A stretch of DNA of 16,607 bases from Mageeibacillus sp. UBA5439 (GTDB lineage Bacteria; Bacillota; Clostridia; Saccharofermentanales; DTU023): contig DIRJ01000015.1 in NCBI GenBank assembly GCA_002427505.1, positions 1 to 16,607 on the forward strand. The letters run 5' to 3'. Positions 15,109 to 16,607 of this stretch are shown here, in pieces. The position numbers were made by a program, and so were the translations under genes. The notes below the pieces were generated by a model. The model searched no databases and had not been told where the DNA came from. It saw only the letters and a list, made by a program, of their open reading frames with translations. Every line of letters begins with the position of its first letter. Positions within the stretch are counted from its first letter, which is position 1.

Positions 15109-16607
15109 TTAACAACTTAGGTGCCTGGCACCGCTTCCATCCGCTTCTATGGCCAGTGCGAGGATCTTGGCCAGCTGGGCTCTGGTCAGGGGCGCGTCAG
15201 GTTTGAATTCCTTGGTGTTTTCATATCCTTTGACGATGCCGTTGCTGGCCAGCACTTTAATGTAGCCGCCCATGGGGTGGTTTGCAGTATCCACAAAATC
15301 AACTTTTTCATCACCCATCTTCAGATTGAAGGCTTCGACCACGATCTTGGCAATATGCCCCCTGGTGATGTTTTCACCGGGTCTGAAGTTTCCGTCAGTA
15401 TAGCCGCGGATAGCTTCCGCTACTGTCAAGGCTGCGATATAAGGTGACATTTCGTCGTCTTTCGGGACATCAGGGAAGTCCGCCGTCAGGCCTTCATAGG
15501 GCAGACCGGCTGCAACAGCCACCATTTTGGCTGCATGCCTTCTGGTGACCTTGTTGTCCGGACGGAAGAGGCCATCCGCATAGCCGTTAACGACCTTACC
15601 GGCAGCGAGCTTTTCGATATATTCGTGAGACCAGTGTCCGAAAGGAACGTCTTTAAAAGATGCCTTGTATTCTTTAATGCGGCCTTCGCTCTCATAGGTG
15701 AAGCCAGCGTCTCCGGCCTTTTCCGACAGCTCTGTGATATATTGTTCGACGATCAAGGCCATTGAACCATACAGGGCCAGCTGCTCCTTGCCTGCGAACA
15801 TGGTGTAGCCGTCACCGCCCACAGCCATAAAGTCATTGGAAGCCAGTGTGTATGATTTAGTTTTTACCAGCGGCTCACCGCCGATTTTGACATTGGTAAC
15901 CATATTCGGAAGCGAGCCGTAGCCAACCGCGATTTCGTAGCTCATGCCGGCAACATGGGGGAAGCCGCCTGCTTCTCCGGGATAAGCTTTGGTGCCGTGG
16001 TTGAGGGCGTCAATAATATCCTGGCCGGTTACCTTGATAACTGTCATGGCGTTGCCGAAGGGCAGGACTGTGAAAACATCTCCGACAGTGATGTCCCCGA
16101 CCTCTATTGAGGCACGGATACCGCCGCCGTTGGTGATAACGACATCCGCTCCCGAAGCCTCACGCATGGCATCTGTGATTAAGTTGCCGAGATTGGTCTC
16201 GCCGGTGCGGACATTGCCTCTGACACCATCCAGCTCGACCGCCGTCTTACCGATCACAATTTTGAGAACCTTGTCCTGAACTGCCAGCAAATCCTTAATG
16301 GTTTTAGCAATAGCAGGATCTTCTCCGTACTTGACAGCCTCGTCTTTGGTGATGACCTCTGATTTCACCTTTCCAGAAGTGGAAACGGTGGCTTTTCCGA
16401 TATTCAGCAGTCCGTCTGCGCCTGAAGCGATAAAGCTCTTGCCGGACGGTCCCGACTCTGAATGCGGGCTGTGTGAGTGTCCGTCAATGATGATGTCGAT
16501 GCCGTCTACAGCAGCTGCAATATCAGTTGATTTGACTTCAGATTCAGAATCCGTTCCCAGGTGAGAGAGCAAAATGATAATTTTTGCACCATCTGCCTTG
16601 AGTTTGG
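15109..16607 (-). CDS. SLH-anchored 5'-nucleotidase, C-terminal part (5' end outside window)
   Basis: 498 visible residues to TAA at 15109; the frame stays open to the window edge (KLKADGAKIIILLSHLG), so the TTG at 16572 is internal and the start lies outside. Domains in visible numbering: end of the metallophosphoesterase domain with LSHLGTD and GHSHS (about 42-46, metal-binding His); 5'-nucleotidase C-terminal domain about 110-300 with TNLGNLITDA (137-146), NGGGIR (159-164) and NDFMAVGGDGY (257-267); SLH modules about 315-366, 376-426 and 437-486. Such enzymes dephosphorylate extracellular nucleotides to nucleosides that can be taken up; SLH modules hold it to the wall polymer. The final residues GARHLSC come from a palindromic repeat. 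It is convergent with the PH-like gene and shares its terminator. Confidence 0.93.
   Translation of the reverse strand, partial: KLKADGAKIIILLSHLGTDSESEVKSTDIAAAVDGIDIIIDGHSHSPHSESGPSGKSFIASGADGLLNIGKATVSTSGKVKSEVITKDEAVKYGEDPAIAKTIKDLLAVQDKVLKIVIGKTAVELDGVRGNVRTGETNLGNLITDAMREASGADVVITNGGGIRASIEVGDITVGDVFTVLPFGNAMTVIKVTGQDIIDALNHGTKAYPGEAGGFPHVAGMSYEIAVGYGSLPNMVTNVKIGGEPLVKTKSYTLASNDFMAVGGDGYTMFAGKEQLALYGSMALIVEQYITELSEKAGDAGFTYESEGRIKEYKASFKDVPFGHWSHEYIEKLAAGKVVNGYADGLFRPDNKVTRRHAAKMVAVAAGLPYEGLTADFPDVPKDDEMSPYIAALTVAEAIRGYTDGNFRPGENITRGHIAKIVVEAFNLKMGDEKVDFVDTANHPMGGYIKVLASNGIVKGYENTKEFKPDAPLTRAQLAKILALAIEADGSGARHLSC
15120..15132. repeat. Palindromic repeat copy overlapping the nucleotidase 3' end
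   Basis: GGTGCCTGGCACC, the same palindrome read on the opposite strand. It lies inside the coding sequence and, on the minus strand, encodes part of the final residues GARHLSC. Confidence 0.7.

Noticed and set aside
15039..15132. CRISPR array made of the GGTGCCAGG repeats
   Set aside because: Only a few short palindromic units with no regular unique spacers and no cas genes.

Overview
The window comes from a Gram-positive (monoderm) bacterium, most likely a member of the Clostridia. Three things suggest this: LPXTG-type sorting signals with pilin-type sortases, triple S-layer homology (SLH) modules on two secreted proteins, and the characteristic class C sortase active-site segment TCTPYGINTHRLLVRG. 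There is no rRNA, tRNA, CRISPR array or transposase gene, and genus or species cannot be read from the sequence. Most genes look GC-rich, but the largest gene is clearly AT-richer over most of its length.

Layout. Bases 1-662 hold the 3' end of an unrecognised plus-strand gene, followed by two hairpins (685-726, 768-805) that separate it from the convergent pilus locus. From 850 to 12226 six minus-strand genes form a sortase-assembled pilus/adhesin locus. In transcription order they are: backbone pilin (12226-10778), class C pilin-polymerising sortase (10699-9866), FctB-like minor pilin (9835-8936), a second sortase of unclear class (8961-8239), a small one-helix membrane protein (8103-7642), and, after a 372-bp leader, a 2139-residue adhesin (7269-850). 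I read the adhesin as an N-terminal SDR-like region, seven Collagen_bind-like modules, one SpaA/Cna_B-like module, five FctA-like pilin modules and an LPHTG anchor. Nearly every module has the Lys, acidic residue and Asn expected for an intramolecular isopeptide bond.

A divergent intergenic region (12227-12524) separates the pilus locus from a plus-strand SLH-anchored GH25 muramidase (12525-14354) and a small cytosolic PH-like protein with a DxDxDGxxxD calcium-type motif (14447-14899). A bidirectional terminator (14956-14988) and a cluster of GGTGCCAGGCACC palindromes follow. The convergent minus-strand gene at the right edge (15109 to beyond 16607) is an SLH-anchored 5'-nucleotidase, truncated by the window end.

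How the parts probably work together: the class C sortase polymerises the LPGTG backbone pilin. The minor pilin with its LIQTG signal is the likely base, attached to peptidoglycan by the second sortase or a housekeeping sortase encoded elsewhere. The giant LPHTG adhesin is the likely tip or a separately anchored adhesive fibre. The GH25 enzyme and the nucleotidase use the other surface-display route, SLH binding to secondary cell-wall polymer, so this region is largely devoted to the cell surface. The least explained elements are the adhesin's architecture, the minor pilin's altered sorting signal and long acidic tail, the uncharacterised membrane protein inside the locus, and the palindromic repeat family, one copy of which encodes the last residues of the nucleotidase.
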